Assembly: GCA_031254955.1 (NCBI GenBank)
Contig: JAIRTK010000122.1
Location: 1 to 7,776, forward strand
Direction of reading: 5' to 3'
DNA: 7,776 nucleotides
Source of the DNA: Opitutaceae bacterium
GTDB taxonomy: Bacteria; Verrucomicrobiota; Verrucomicrobiia; Opitutales; Opitutaceae
Position numbers and translations under genes: made by a program
Notes under the pieces: generated by a model
Database searches by the model: none
What the model saw: the letters and a program-made list of their open reading frames with translations, nothing else
What the model was told of the DNA's origin: nothing
Part shown: positions 1-5,504 of the stretch, piece after piece
Position numbering within the stretch: the first letter of the stretch is position 1
Layout of the letters: every line of letters begins with the position of its first letter

Positions 1-75
1 TCTTTCTCTTCCTTCCTCCCATTACTGGTTGGGAACGAGGAGAAAGAGAAAGATAAAGAGGAAAGAGAAAGAAAT
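1..75. repeat. Purine-rich hexamer tract with facing pyrimidine tract
   Basis: Positions 40-70 are nearly uninterrupted GAGAAA-type units (GAGAAA, GAGAAA, GATAAA, GAGGAAA, GAGAAA). Positions 1-20 are a pyrimidine tract. TCTTTCTCTT at 1-10 is the exact reverse complement of AAGAGAAAGA at 44-53, and TCCC at 17-20 pairs with GGGA at 31-34, so the segment could fold into an imperfect hairpin. The same hexamer appears in the opposite orientation at 1613-1643, on the far side of the regulator gene. It may be the terminator region of a gene outside the window or simply low-complexity extragenic DNA. Confidence 0.6.
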
Positions 76-225
76 GGGCAACACGGCGGTCATCCATCCA
101 AAAGAATAAATTTCGTTCGGAATTGGTATTATGCGGAGCGGATGCGGACAAGGAAGCGCCGGAGACCCCTCCGCGACATGATGAGTAGCATGGCCGCGCA
201 ACTTCACTCATAGCGAAAATGGAAC

Positions 226-242
226 GCGGGCGGCCCGCCCGC
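226..242. repeat. GC-rich palindrome
   Basis: GCGGGCGGCCCGCCCGC is self-complementary around its central base. In single-stranded form it gives a stem of at least six GC pairs with a short loop. No T-tract follows on either strand, so it is not a standard intrinsic terminator. It may be part of an extragenic palindromic element. Confidence 0.55.
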
Positions 243-344
243 TCCGGCGCCTGCCTGCTCCGCGTAACATCAGTTATTAATCGCTTCGCGGACAGGTTTG
301 GTCGCCTAGGCCACGCAATCCCGCCAGCCGTCCGCTTAGCCTCT

Positions 345-386
345 GTTAACAAACCTCAGTTAACAAAGTAGAGTTGACTGAGGTTG
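345..386. repeat. 14-nt direct repeats forming a 13-bp hairpin
   Basis: GTTAACAAA occurs at 345-353 and again at 359-367, exactly 14 nt apart. A third, diverged 14-nt unit starts at 373 (GTTGACT...). The second unit also takes part in an inverted repeat: AACCTCAGTTAAC (352-364) pairs with GTTGACTGAGGTT (373-385) over 13 positions, with one G-T wobble and the 8-nt loop AAAGTAGA. GTTAAC is itself palindromic. The arrangement could be an operator or a folded extragenic repeat. It has no obvious target gene, because the nearest gene (the regulator) ends toward it. Confidence 0.6.
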
Positions 387-415
387 CGCAGGCGAATGCT
401 TGAGGGCAGGGCGAA

Positions 416-464
416 GCGACTCGCTAGTCGCGACTTACGGCTTGCGACTTGCGACTCGCGACTC
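416..464. repeat. Heptanucleotide array, consensus GCGACTC/T (7 units)
   Basis: Seven consecutive 7-nt units can be read in register: GCGACTC (416), GCTAGTC (423), GCGACTT (430), ACGGCTT (437), GCGACTT (444), GCGACTC (451), GCGACTC (458). Five of the seven match GCGACT plus C or T exactly. The same motif recurs as two units at 1786-1799 (GCGACTT, CCGACTT). Short heptanucleotide repeats of this kind are known from cyanobacterial genomes (STRR sequences); whether this is the same phenomenon is inference. Confidence 0.75.
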
Positions 465-484
465 GGAGGCATGTCTCGCCCTAC

Positions 485-520
485 CGGCGGCGGGACGCCG
501 CCGCTCCTTGCGCGAGCGGC
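485..520. repeat. Two overlapping GC hairpins downstream of the regulator gene
   Basis: CGGCGGC (485-491) pairs with GCCGCCG (497-503) around the loop GGGAC. GCCGCTC (500-506) pairs with GAGCGGC (514-520) around CTTGCGC. The stems share bases 500-503, so the two full hairpins exclude each other. They lie 47-82 nt beyond the stop codon of the minus-strand regulator gene and could act as a transcript end or RNA stabiliser. No T-run follows, so a classical intrinsic terminator is not supported. The upstream CCCTACCGGCG (479-489) is repeated exactly at 3673-3683. Confidence 0.55.
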
Positions 521-566
521 CTTCCTTATCCCTTTTGATGCTGACTTCTCTTTGAATGGCCCCGTG

Positions 567-1355
567 TCATTTCCCGTCCGCCTTTATATATTGGTTTTTC
601 CGCAGGACGATGCCGGCGGCGGCGAGCTGGCCGGGCGTGGCGTCGGTGACGAGGTGGCCGATGGTTTTCCATGCGGCGACGTGGTGGGGCGTGGCACGGT
701 CGAGCTTGGTGGCGTCGATGCAGAAAAAGACCTTCCTGGCACGCGCGACGACGGCGCGTTGGAGGTGGACGAGTTCGGGGTGCGAGTTGAAAATGCCCTC
801 GCGGTTCATCGCCTCGCCGCCGAGAAAAACCGCGTCGAAACGCCAGCGGGCGAGCGTGCGGACGGGGTCGTCGTCGCCGAGCAGGCTGGCCTGGCGGTGG
901 AGAAACACGCCGCCGAGCAGGTGCAGCGTGATGCCGGGCGCGCCGCCGATGACGGAGGCGATGGCGAGGCTGTTGGTCACGACGGTGAGGCGCTGGCGCG
1001 GGCGGCGGGCGAGGAGGCGGGCGAAGGCGAGGATGGTCGTGCCGGCATCGAGAAAGAAGGCGCCGGAGAAGGGCGCGTGCCGGATGGCGGCGCGGGCGAT
1101 GAGGGCCTTGGCGGAGCGGGCGCGCTTGGCGCGTTCGCCGAGCGAGGCGAAGGAGACGTTGTAGTCGGCGAGGGCGCCGCCGTAGGTGCGCGTGATGTGT
1201 CCGCCTGCCTCGATGGCGGCGAGGTCGCGGCGCGCGGTGGCCTCGGAGATGCCGAGTTGGCGGCAGATGTCGGCGATGGGGAGAAAGCCGTCGTGGCGAA
1301 TAAGCGCGCGGAGGCGTTCGCGTCGGGCCTCGACAATGTGCAATGGGACTCGCAT
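567..1355 (-). CDS. DeoR-family transcriptional regulator
   Basis: Predicted cytoplasmic repressor of the DeoR/GlpR family, which senses a phosphorylated sugar or related metabolite and binds DNA. Residue numbers here count from the upstream GTG at 1454. The N-terminal helix-turn-helix spans about 40-95 and includes LGISEATARRDL (67-78) followed by the family's characteristic TYGGAL (90-95). The C-terminal DeoRC sensor domain shows DAGTT (136-140, the phosphate-binding loop), VVTNS (158-162), FLGG (210-213), GIFNSHPE (220-227) and DATK (247-250). I chose the ATG at 1355 because it gives 262 residues, close to the family's usual length. Starting at the GTG at 1454 adds 33 Ser/Pro-rich residues with no family match; AGGGGG lies just before that GTG, which keeps it possible. 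Neither start has a well-spaced Shine-Dalgarno site. No sugar-metabolism gene lies beside it in this window, so its target is unknown. The family call is firm; the ligand is not. Confidence 0.9.
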   Translation of the reverse strand: MRVPLHIVEARRERLRALIRHDGFLPIADICRQLGISEATARRDLAAIEAGGHITRTYGGALADYNVSFASLGERAKRARSAKALIARAAIRHAPFSGAFFLDAGTTILAFARLLARRPRQRLTVVTNSLAIASVIGGAPGITLHLLGGVFLHRQASLLGDDDPVRTLARWRFDAVFLGGEAMNREGIFNSHPELVHLQRAVVARARKVFFCIDATKLDRATPHHVAAWKTIGHLVTDATPGQLAAAGIVLRKNQYIKADGK

Positions 1356-1504
1356 GCGATGGGTTGGCGCGAGACTTGCGAGTTTATGAACGGGGTCAAC
1401 CGTAGGATTTTCCGGCAGGGAACGGCGGGAGGAGGGCGACTCCAAGTTAGGCACTCCCCCTTTCTTCTTTTTCGGTTCGTCGCTATTTTGAATGGGTGTT
1501 TTTT

Positions 1505-1573
1505 CTCACGCAGAGGCGCGGCGGCGCGGAGAAATCCAGATTTTTTCTCCGCGCCTTCGCGTCTCTGCGTGAG
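1505..1573. repeat. Large inverted repeat with 30-nt arms (REP/MITE-like)
   Basis: The left arm (1505-1534, beginning CTCACGCAGAGGCGCGG) is the reverse complement of the right arm (1544-1573, ending GTCTCTGCGTGAG) at 27 of 30 positions. Two of the three mismatches are G-T wobbles. The loop is nine nucleotides, TCCAGATTT. It lies 51-119 nt upstream of the GTG alternative start of the regulator and about 290 nt upstream of the WPF-repeat gene. Sequences of the type 'CGCAGAGGCGC...CTCTGCGTGAG' are, as far as I recall, common dispersed extragenic repeats in several bacterial phyla; copy number cannot be tested from one window. The strong hairpin could also affect transcripts of the divergent genes on either side. 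Confidence 0.8.
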
Positions 1574-1612
1574 TTTATCGGTTTGTGTTCAGCCGTCGAA
1601 AAGAGCGGGGTT

Positions 1613-1643
1613 CCTCTTTTTCTCTTTCTCTTTCTCTTCCGCC
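1613..1643. repeat. Pyrimidine hexamer tract (TCTCTT units)
   Basis: Three perfect TCTCTT units (1621-1638) sit inside a longer C/T run. On the other strand the unit reads AAGAGA, the same hexamer, rotated, as the GAGAAA tract at 40-70. The regulator gene is therefore bracketed by oppositely oriented copies of one hexamer tract. Confidence 0.65.
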
Positions 1644-1800
1644 ATGAACAAGACAACAAGACGCGCAAAGAAAACCGGAGCCGTTCCGCTTGGGATGGCG
1701 CCTGTTCCGGTTCGTATCCACTGAATACGGTTGCGCCAACGCGTTCGCCGCATCTAGTTAGGCATCCAATCAACTCCGTGCTTGCGCGACTTCCGACTTT

Positions 1801-1819
1801 CCGCGCCGTGACGGCGCGG
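1801..1819 (+). repeat. Perfect 8-bp GC hairpin in the likely leader of the WPF-repeat gene
   Basis: CCGCGCCG (1801-1808) pairs perfectly with CGGCGCGG (1812-1819) around the three-base loop TGA. It ends 45 nt before the ATG at 1865. Two T-runs follow, but about 15 nt or more after the stem, which is too far for a standard intrinsic terminator. It may be an extragenic palindrome or a leader structure. Confidence 0.55.
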
Positions 1820-1864
1820 GTGGGTTGCAGCCGGATTTTTCCCATTTTTCAAAAACACAACTGA

Positions 1865-3502
1865 ATGCACGCCAGGTTCCTGCTCCCGATCTTTTGTGCC
1901 GCGGCCCTTTGCGCGGGCGGCGCGCGGTTGCGCGGCCACGCCTTCGGCGCCGAAACCAACTACTGGCCGTTCTGGGTGGGGCGCGACGCCCCGCCCGCCC
2001 CCCGGACGGCTCCGACCACCACGCCCGCCGCCTCCGCCGCCTCGTGGGACGCCGCCGGGCCGCTCGCGTTCAGCCGCCCGCTTTCACCTTTCCGCCGGAA
2101 CGACGGCGCGACGACCTCCGGCGGCTTGCGTCCGCTCTACGTGGAAAAACGCGGCCCCGACGGAAACCTCACCCACGCCCATTTCCTGTATCCGTTTCTC
2201 AACTACACGGCGAAGGAGCGGGGCGGCTATGCGTGGAGCGTGCTGGGCGCGATCAATCACGACCACGACCCGGCCATCCGCCCGACCGCCGAAGAGAAGA
2301 CGGACAACCGCTTCGACCTGTGGCCGTTCTACTTTTCCAACCAAGTCGCCGGCGCGCCTGAAAAGTCCTATCGCGCCGTGTTTCCCATCTACGGCAGCGT
2401 GGACAGCCGGCTGCTGAGCGACCGCATCACCTGGTTCATGTGGCCGTTTTACGCGCGCTACGAGCGCAACAACGTCGCGACGACCACGTTGTTCTGGCCG
2501 TTTTTCCGCTGGACCGAAGGCGAGGGCAACCACGGATTTGCGTTCTGGCCGTTCTTTGGCCGGCGGGGCAAGGAAAACGCCTACCGCGAGCGTTACCTGC
2601 TCTGGCCGCTGCTCTTCCGCAACGAATACAACCTGTGGGAGCAGCAACCCGCGGTGAAAACCGGCTTTCTGCCCTTCTACTACGGCGAGACGAGCCAGAC
2701 CACGACCAGCCGGAACTACCTGCTGTTTTTTGGCAGCACCCGCACGACCGCGCCCCACCGCTACGACGAGACGCGCTACTTCTGGCCGTTTTTCGTGCAA
2801 GGCCGCGGCGAACGCCAGCGCGTGAACCGCTGGGCGCCGTTCTACACGCATTCGAAAACCCCGAACCGGGAGAAAACCTGGGTGCTCTGGCCGCTCTGGA
2901 AACACATGCTCTGGAGCGACGGGCAAAACGCCTATGAACGCCACCAAGCCCTCTTTTTCCTCTATCATTCGACCCGGCAGCAAAGCCTCGGCCAACCCGC
3001 GCCGCGCCCGGCCAACAAAACCACGGTCTGGCCCTTCTGCACCACGTGGAGCGACGGGGCGGGCCGCCGCCAGATTCAGGCGCTCAGCCCGTTGGAAGTG
3101 TTCCTGCCGACGAACGAGCCTGTGCGCCTCATCTGGTCGCCGCTCTTCGCGCTTTATCGCTACGAACAAGCCGCGCCGGGCGCGTTCCGCCACTCGCTGC
3201 TCTGGAACTTCGTCACCTACCGCCGCGAGCCTGACGTGCGCGAGTTCCACCTCGGCCCGCTCTACTCCGCGCACGGCAACGCCGGCTACAAACGCCACGC
3301 GTTGCTCAACGGCGTGGTCGGCCTCGACCGGAGGCCGGATCGCGGCTGGCGGCCCTTCCTCCTCAAATTCCGCCCCGAAGGCCCGGCCTTTGCGAAAACG
3401 GACGCCGCCGCGCCGCCCATCCGGCATCCCTCCAGACGCCACCTCGCCTACCACACTCGCGGCGGCAGCGCCCGCCCCGTTTTTCAAGCGGCGGGGAAAT
3501 AA
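1865..3502 (+). CDS. Exported protein with repeated WPF motifs, function unknown
   Basis: I do not recognise a named family for this 545-residue protein. The N-terminus (MHARF then a hydrophobic run to about residue 19, with possible cleavage after an Ala near 20 or 29) looks like a signal peptide. The mature part repeats a short aromatic motif, roughly [W/Y/F]-P-[F/L/I]-[F/Y/W/L]: clear copies begin at residues 34, 109, 153, 173, 193, 211, 228, 247, 307, 342 and 389. Variants are at 269 (LPFYY), 323 (WAPFY), 424 (WSPLF) and 495 (WRPFL). From 153 to 342 the spacing is a steady 17-22 residues, with polar or charged stretches (YERNN, RRGKEN) between. Regular aromatic strands alternating with polar turns would suit a beta-rich envelope protein, possibly an outer-membrane barrel; that is inference. 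Residues 40-66 are Ala/Pro/Thr-rich and the C-terminal 45 residues are basic and lack the motif. There is no Shine-Dalgarno site before the ATG. Long open frames on the opposite strand here are shadows: this frame alone has a signal peptide and a periodic motif. Confidence 0.85.
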   Translation: MHARFLLPIFCAAALCAGGARLRGHAFGAETNYWPFWVGRDAPPAPRTAPTTTPAASAASWDAAGPLAFSRPLSPFRRNDGATTSGGLRPLYVEKRGPDGNLTHAHFLYPFLNYTAKERGGYAWSVLGAINHDHDPAIRPTAEEKTDNRFDLWPFYFSNQVAGAPEKSYRAVFPIYGSVDSRLLSDRITWFMWPFYARYERNNVATTTLFWPFFRWTEGEGNHGFAFWPFFGRRGKENAYRERYLLWPLLFRNEYNLWEQQPAVKTGFLPFYYGETSQTTTSRNYLLFFGSTRTTAPHRYDETRYFWPFFVQGRGERQRVNRWAPFYTHSKTPNREKTWVLWPLWKHMLWSDGQNAYERHQALFFLYHSTRQQSLGQPAPRPANKTTVWPFCTTWSDGAGRRQIQALSPLEVFLPTNEPVRLIWSPLFALYRYEQAAPGAFRHSLLWNFVTYRREPDVREFHLGPLYSAHGNAGYKRHALLNGVVGLDRRPDRGWRPFLLKFRPEGPAFAKTDAAAPPIRHPSRRHLAYHTRGGSARPVFQAAGK

Positions 3503-3721
3503 ATTAAAAACTGCTGTTACGCGGAGGAGTCCATTTGAACCACCCAACGCAACCAGCCCAAGGCAAGGCGGCCTCGCCGAGACCGCCGCGATAACGCTTC
3601 GATTTACCGATTTACCCATGAAATTCCAAACATCCTGCCCGGCCCGGCCCGACGAAGACCTCGGAGAGACCTCCCTACCGGCGTTCCCGCGCCTGCGCTA
3701 CGCCGGCCCGCGAAACCTCGG
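3503..3721. other. Intergenic region with palindromic and direct repeats
   Basis: No gene is supported. At 3567-3587 GGCGGCCTCGCCGAGACCGCC is a near-perfect palindrome: GGCGG pairs with CCGCC, one C-A mismatch follows, then CTC pairs with GAG. It lies 65-85 nt beyond the WPF-repeat gene's stop codon and lacks a T-run. At 3657-3673 GACCTC is directly repeated around GGAGA; this segment shares the CCTCG...GAGACC core with the palindrome. CCCTACCGGCG at 3673-3683 is identical to 479-489, suggesting a dispersed extragenic repeat family. A classical terminator is not evident. Confidence 0.5.
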
Positions 3722-3756
3722 TTAGAAATTAGGAGTTAGAAGTTAGAAGTTAAAAA
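3722..3756. repeat. Heptanucleotide array, consensus TTAGAAG (5 units)
   Basis: Five in-register 7-nt units: TTAGAAA (3722), TTAGGAG (3729), TTAGAAG (3736), TTAGAAG (3743), TTAAAAA (3750). The left end, TTAGAAATT (3722-3730), is the exact reverse complement of AATTTCTAA at 3804-3812, where the next array begins. The two arrays may therefore be inverted relatives flanking a 50-nt centre. Confidence 0.75.
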
Positions 3757-3795
3757 CCAGAATTTGGAAAGGACACCATCGCATCGCCATTTTTC

Positions 3796-3907
3796 AGATT
3801 TTTAATTTCTAAATCCAGAATCCAGAATCCTGAATCTAAAATCCAAAACCCAAAATCCTGATCCCAAAATCTTGATTTCTAAATCCAAAATCCCGACTCC
3901 TGATTTT
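3796..3907. repeat. Heptanucleotide array, consensus AAAATCC (14-16 units) abutting the mlaE-type gene
   Basis: From 3810 to 3907 the sequence can be cut into 14 consecutive 7-nt units without any insertion or deletion: TAAATCC, AGAATCC, AGAATCC, TGAATCT, AAAATCC, AAAACCC, AAAATCC, TGATCCC, AAAATCT, TGATTTC, TAAATCC, AAAATCC, CGACTCC, TGATTTT. Two further units fit upstream (AGATTTT 3796, TAATTTC 3803). The array ends 8 nt before the permease ATG, so it fills the place where promoter and leader should lie. The local AT content is far above that of the flanking genes. Changes in unit number would alter promoter or leader spacing by 7 nt steps; that consequence is inference. Confidence 0.85.
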
Positions 3908-3915
3908 CCCAAAAA

Positions 3916-4668
3916 ATGAAACAACTTTACGCCACCTTCGACTGGATAGGAGCCGCCGTGCTTCTGGCGGTGCGCGCCTTCCGCATGCTGCCCGCCGCGC
4001 CGCGCATCCTGAAACGCACCGTCGAACAAGCCTTCCTCGGCGGCTACGCCTCGATCACCATCGTCGCGCTCCTCAGCTTTTCCATCGGCGCGGTGCTCGC
4101 GCTCCAAGCCGGGCTTACTCTCCAGCCGGTCGGCATGAAAGAAGTCATCGGCACGCTCGTCGGCGAAGCCATGGTGCGCGAACTCGGCCCCCTCATCGTC
4201 GCCATCCTCGTCGCCGGACGCGTCGCCTCGGCCATCACCGCCGAACTCGCGTCCATGAAAGTTTACCAAGAAATCGACGCGCTCGTGACCATGAACATCC
4301 CGCCCGAACGCTTCCTCGTCCTCCCGCGCCTGCTCGCCGTCCTCCTCTACATGCCCGTGCTCACCATGATCGGCATCCTCATGGGCTGGATCGGCGGCGC
4401 GGTGGTCTGCAAATACGTCGCGGTCATCGGCGTGTCCACCGACGTGTATTTCAACGCCGTGCGCGCCTACCTCGACTTCCCGAAACTCGTGGACGGCCTC
4501 ATCAAGGCCGAAATCTTCGGCTTCGTCGTCATCCTCATCGCCTGCAACACCGGCCTCCGCACCACGGGCGGCCCGCGTGAAATCGGCTTCGCCGTCACCC
4601 GCTCCGTGGTTTATTCGCTCGTGGCCATCCTCGGCCTCGACTACTTCATCACCAAAGCCCTTTCCTGA
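3916..4668 (+). CDS. mlaE: MlaE-family ABC transporter permease (lipid transport)
   Basis: Inner-membrane permease of an MCE-type ABC transporter that moves phospholipids or other lipids across the envelope. The 250 residues match the MlaE family's normal length. The diagnostic central block is present: RELGPLIVAILVAGRVASA (88-106), AELASMKVYQEIDAL (109-123), then M126 and the PRLLAVLL stretch (137-144). The family's C-terminal block is GGPREIGFAVTRSVV (218-232) followed by a last membrane segment ending LDYFITKAL. Hydrophobic segments lie at about 45-66, 90-108, 138-165, 197-212 and 228-246. The ATG follows the heptad array directly (TTTTCCCAAAAA before ATG), with no Shine-Dalgarno site. The stop codon overlaps the next gene's start by one base (TGATG), which indicates a translationally linked operon. 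mlaE is used here as the family name; the cargo and direction are not shown by the sequence. Confidence 0.94.
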   Translation: MKQLYATFDWIGAAVLLAVRAFRMLPAAPRILKRTVEQAFLGGYASITIVALLSFSIGAVLALQAGLTLQPVGMKEVIGTLVGEAMVRELGPLIVAILVAGRVASAITAELASMKVYQEIDALVTMNIPPERFLVLPRLLAVLLYMPVLTMIGILMGWIGGAVVCKYVAVIGVSTDVYFNAVRAYLDFPKLVDGLIKAEIFGFVVILIACNTGLRTTGGPREIGFAVTRSVVYSLVAILGLDYFITKALS

Positions 4669-5504
4669 TGCAAACCGACCCGCCGCCGCCGCCGCCCAAA
4701 CCCGCCCAAACCCCGGCCACCCACGCGCCCCCCGCGCGCCACCAGCCCGTCGGCGTCGAAATCGCCGGCCTGACCAAAAGCTTCGGCCCGCAAACCGTCC
4801 TGACCGGCATCACCCTCTCCATCCGGCCCGGCGAAATCTTCACCATCATGGGACCCAGCGGCTCCGGGAAAAGCGTGCTCCTCCGCCAGATCGCCGGCCT
4901 CGACCTGCCCACCGCCGGCACCATCCGCATCAACGGCCTCGACCCCGCCCGCCCCGCCACGCGCGACCACTTCGCCCTGGCCCTCGTTTTCCAAGCCGGC
5001 GCGCTCTTCAACTCCCTGACCGTCTTCGACAACCTCGCGCTCCACCCCCTTGAGCACCGCCTCGACAACCGCGCCGGCATCCGCGCCCGCGTCCTGCGCG
5101 CCCTGAAAATCCTCTCGCTCGAAAACGCCGCCCGGAAATACCCCTCCGAACTCTCCGGCGGCATGAAAAAACGCGTCGCCATCGCCCGCGCCCTCGTCAT
5201 GGAACCGCAAATCCTCCTCTACGACGAACCCACCTCCGAACTCGACCCCGTGATGGCCGCCACCATCACCGAAATCATCGCCACGCTCCGCCAAGAATAC
5301 CAAGTCACCAGCATCGTGGTCTCCCACGACCGCGACCTCGCGCTCACCATATCCGACCGCGTCGCCATCCTCATGCGCGGCGAACTCCGCGCCCTCGAAA
5401 CCCCCGGCGGCCTGCGCGCCCTCACCGACCCCGAAATCACCGACTTCCTCAACCCGAAAATCGACCTCGCCCAACCACGTTATCAAAAAATGGAGGCACT
5501 ATGA
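4668..5504 (+). CDS. mlaF: MlaF-family ABC transporter ATP-binding protein
   Basis: Cytoplasmic ATPase that drives the MlaE-type permease. In 278 residues it shows Walker A GPSGSGKS (62-69), the Q-loop in VFQAGALFNSLTVFDNLA (107-124, typical of MlaF/Mkl-type ATPases), the signature LSGGMKKRVAIARAL (162-176), Walker B ILLYDEP (182-188) with catalytic Glu187, the D-loop SELD (190-193) and the switch His220. The D-loop has Glu at the position usually held by Ala or Gly, which is worth noting but not clearly disabling. The first 27 residues form a Pro-rich extension (PPPPPP at 5-10) before the conserved strand GVEIAGLTKSFG. No later Met precedes Walker A except Met61, which would cut into the domain, so the overlap start is the only sensible one. 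It overlaps mlaE by 1 nt and mlaD by 4 nt. Confidence 0.95.
   Translation: MQTDPPPPPPKPAQTPATHAPPARHQPVGVEIAGLTKSFGPQTVLTGITLSIRPGEIFTIMGPSGSGKSVLLRQIAGLDLPTAGTIRINGLDPARPATRDHFALALVFQAGALFNSLTVFDNLALHPLEHRLDNRAGIRARVLRALKILSLENAARKYPSELSGGMKKRVAIARALVMEPQILLYDEPTSELDPVMAATITEIIATLRQEYQVTSIVVSHDRDLALTISDRVAILMRGELRALETPGGLRALTDPEITDFLNPKIDLAQPRYQKMEAL
5492..5496 (+). promoter_or_regulatory. Shine-Dalgarno site of the mlaD-type gene
   Basis: GGAGG sits inside the last codons of the mlaF-type gene, four bases before the ATG at 5501. It is the one clear Shine-Dalgarno match among the genes in this window, and it fixes the mlaD start despite the ATGA overlap. Confidence 0.75.

Larger units (their letters stand above)
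76..566. other. Gene-free region upstream of the regulator's 3' end
   Basis: I see no convincing gene here. Frame +1 is open from position 1 to 210 and a 61-codon minus-strand frame covers 22-207, but both translate the low-complexity tract and show no recognisable domain. The stretch instead carries a series of palindromes and short repeats listed separately (226-242, 345-386, 416-464, 485-520). It also holds an 8-bp palindrome GCCTAGGC at 304-311 and a distant inverted pair, GCGGAC at 288-293 with GTCCGC at 330-335. Confidence 0.6.
1574..1864. other. Remainder of the divergent intergenic gap
   Basis: This is the right-hand part of the gap between the divergently transcribed regulator and WPF-repeat genes. 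It contains a TCTCTT hexamer tract, two GCGACTT-like heptads (1786-1799) and a GC hairpin (1801-1819), but no convincing gene. Short open frames on both strands translate the repeats (Lys/Arg-rich or Leu/Phe-rich) and are not supported. A promoter for at least one of the two flanking genes should be here, but I cannot point to a confident -35/-10 pair. Confidence 0.5.

Noticed and set aside
22..207. Possible 61-residue minus-strand membrane peptide
   Set aside because: Its hydrophobic end (SFLFIFLFLL) is simply the translation of the purine hexamer tract. There is no ribosome site or recognisable domain.
1..210. Plus-strand frame open from the window's left edge (possible 3' end of a gene)
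   Set aside because: The 69 codons translate the GAGAAA tract (KEKDKEERER) and then a basic stretch without a family match. A real truncated gene cannot be excluded, but I cannot support it.
384..1724. 446-codon plus-strand open frame
   Set aside because: It runs antisense through the DeoR-type gene, which has a complete HTH and sensor domain. Its translation is Gly/Glu/Ala-rich without motifs, and its end covers the inverted repeat. It is a shadow of high GC content.
2084..3619. 511-codon minus-strand open frame
   Set aside because: It lies opposite the WPF-repeat gene. The plus frame has a signal peptide and periodic motif; the minus translation is Arg/Ala/Val-rich low complexity with no domain.
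3810..3907. CRISPR array
   Set aside because: The units are 7 nt, contiguous and without spacers; they form a degenerate tandem repeat, not repeat-spacer units.
3837..3915. Sigma-70-type promoter for the mla-type operon
   Set aside because: TAAAAT at 3837-3842 and TTGATT at 3872-3877 look suggestive alone, but neither has a matching partner element at 16-18 nt, and the AT-rich repeat produces such hexamers by chance.
3802..4269. 155-codon minus-strand frame over the heptad array and the mlaE start
   Set aside because: It is antisense to the permease, and its C-terminal ILGSGFWVLDF-like stretch is only the translation of the 7-nt repeat.
4641..5486. 281-codon minus-strand frame opposite the ATPase gene
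   Set aside because: Gly/Asp/Glu-rich shadow frame; the plus strand carries all ABC ATPase motifs.
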